Positions 7,589 to 8,038 of a DNA stretch of 8,038 nt are shown piece by piece (the stretch's first letter is position 1; each line of letters starts with the position of its first letter). Origin of the DNA: Azonexaceae bacterium (GTDB lineage: Bacteria; Pseudomonadota; Gammaproteobacteria; Burkholderiales; Rhodocyclaceae); assembly GCA_009469665.1 (NCBI GenBank), contig SSTB01000096.1, positions 1 through 8,038 on the forward strand, read 5' to 3'. The position numbers and the translations under genes were made by a program. The notes beneath the pieces were generated by a model. The model had not been told where the DNA came from and made no database searches. It saw nothing but the letters and a program-made list of their open reading frames with translations.

Positions 7589-7871
7589 TGCTGAGCGCCC
7601 CGCGGGCTACGCGAGTCTTGCTGCGCTTCAAAAGACCGATAAGGGTAAGGCGGTTATTGGTCAGATGGCGATTTTTCTGGCTGAGCAAACCTCATTTCCG
7701 GATCTGCGAAACTGGGAGGACTCGGCAGAAAAAATTCGAGATGCGTCCAAGGCTGTATCTGAACTGAACGAGCATATTCGGGAGCAGACTGAAATTGTTC
7801 GAGCAGAACAAGATCGTGAGGCAGCGAAGCAAAAGGCAAGGGAGGAACGCGCCACTAGCCTTGGGTCATGA
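7578..7871 (+). CDS. Hypothetical protein, low-GC, charged and probably helical (up to 97 aa)
   Basis: I do not recognise this protein. The open frame runs from a GTG at 7578 to a TGA at 7869-7871. An internal ATG at 7664 would give 69 residues (MAIFLAEQTSFPDLRNWEDS and onward). Neither start has a good Shine-Dalgarno, and the GTG lies inside the -35 region of the divergent toxin-antitoxin promoter, so the true start is uncertain. The piece could also be the 3' remnant of a longer gene that lost its front. The second half (about residues 45-92) is rich in Glu, Lys, Gln and Ala, for example IREQTEIVRAEQDREAAKQK, and should be a long helix or coiled coil. Counting bases, 7681-7860 has 93 G+C in 180 (52%), against 42 in 60 for a uvrA stretch at 4261-4320, which suggests foreign origin. 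No signal peptide or membrane segment is seen. Confidence 0.5.
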   Translation: MPSNAERPAGYASLAALQKTDKGKAVIGQMAIFLAEQTSFPDLRNWEDSAEKIRDASKAVSELNEHIREQTEIVRAEQDREAAKQKAREERATSLGS

Positions 7872-7914
7872 TGTCTCCTCAGGGGATTGGGCTGAAGTTT
7901 GACCTTGGGAGACA
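7872..7914 (+). other. Strong stem-loop starting at the base after the hypothetical ORF's stop
   Basis: TGTCTCC (7872-7878) pairs perfectly with GGAGACA (7908-7914). After one bulged T, CAGGG (7880-7884) pairs with CCTTG (7903-7907), including one G-T wobble. This gives about 12 pairs with an 18-base loop. No run of T follows on either strand, so it is not a standard intrinsic terminator. It may still stop or protect the transcript's 3' end, or be an end structure of a mobile element. Confidence 0.45.
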
Positions 7915-7944
7915 GGCGGCGCCAGCGTCGCTTGCGGGGAACAC

Positions 7945-7995
7945 GCCCTTAACGATGCGCATGGGCCTGGTGGTGGCTACGCGGCGTTAAATGGC
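7945..7995 (+). repeat. Imperfect inverted repeat with integron-attC-like core
   Basis: TTAACG (7949-7954) pairs with CGTTAA (7985-7990). It is flanked outside by GCC/GGC (7945-7947 and 7993-7995) and inside by GCG/CGC (7957-7959 and 7980-7982), with small mismatches between blocks. The right arm GTTAAAT (7986-7992) fits the attC core GTTRRRY. The left arm CCTTAAC (7947-7953) fits RYYYAAC except for the first base. The orientation suits a cassette whose gene is the plus-strand ORF upstream. Against this, the span (about 50 bases) is shorter than usual attC sites and no second site was found, so it may only be a hairpin. Confidence 0.3.
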
Positions 7996-8010
7996 TTGCG
8001 GGCATGCCGC

Positions 8011-8038
8011 CTACCGCAACCCCTCCACCTTGCCGCCA
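8011..8038 (-). CDS. Possible C-terminal tail of a minus-strand gene entering from the right edge
   Basis: Read on the minus strand, the last bases give GGKVEGLR followed by TAG (8013-8011). The tail is a plausible protein end, and it is followed by the short GC-rich hairpin GCGG-CATGC-CCGC (8010-7998) without a T run. Only eight codons are visible, so this may be chance. Confidence 0.2.

Noticed and set aside
7868..7990. Forty-codon plus-strand frame starting at an ATGA overlap with the low-GC ORF stop
   Set aside because: The overlap resembles translational coupling, but the frame covers the hairpin and the attC-like repeat, has no good ribosome binding site and encodes no recognisable protein. 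It is too weak to list as a gene.
7998..8010. Short GC hairpin GCGG-CATGC-CCGC as a terminator
   Set aside because: The stem has only four pairs and no T run follows on either strand.

Overview
The window is about two-thirds GC over most of its length. It looks like bacterial chromosome, probably from a betaproteobacterium; a Rhodocyclales-type genome is my guess from the UvrA sequence and from the betaproteobacterial style of AddAB-like gene pair. That placement is inference and was not tested by a search. Every well-supported gene lies on the minus strand, so the biological order runs from the right end of the window to the left.

Layout in transcription order: a VapB-type antitoxin (7531-7283) and its PIN-domain toxin (7283-6861) form a compact toxin-antitoxin operon with a good ribosome binding site, a good promoter and a tandem-repeat operator. 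After a 50-base gap comes full-length uvrA (6810-3988), the damage-recognition ATPase of nucleotide excision repair. Seven bases after its stop begins a RecB-type nuclease of the AddB-like 'probable DNA repair protein' family (3980-1311). Next is a secreted, probably outer-membrane beta-barrel protein (1279-506), and overlapping its stop by 8 bases is the start of a UvrD/AddA-like helicase (513 to beyond position 1). The AddB-like and AddA-like proteins should work together in double-strand-break end processing. uvrA sits tightly upstream and the envelope-protein gene sits between the two partners, which is the most unusual aspect of the gene order.

The right end (about 7600-8038) differs in character. 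A plus-strand hypothetical ORF rich in Lys/Glu/Gln has roughly 50% GC. A strong hairpin starts at the base after its stop codon, followed by a second inverted repeat with an integron-attC-like core. A possible C-terminal tail of another minus-strand gene enters from the right edge. This looks like an acquired or decayed segment next to the toxin-antitoxin pair. I saw no CRISPR array, tRNA, rRNA or recognisable transposase. I did not find a clearly new multi-gene system. The best leads are the interrupted repair operon and the unidentified low-GC ORF with its two structured elements.
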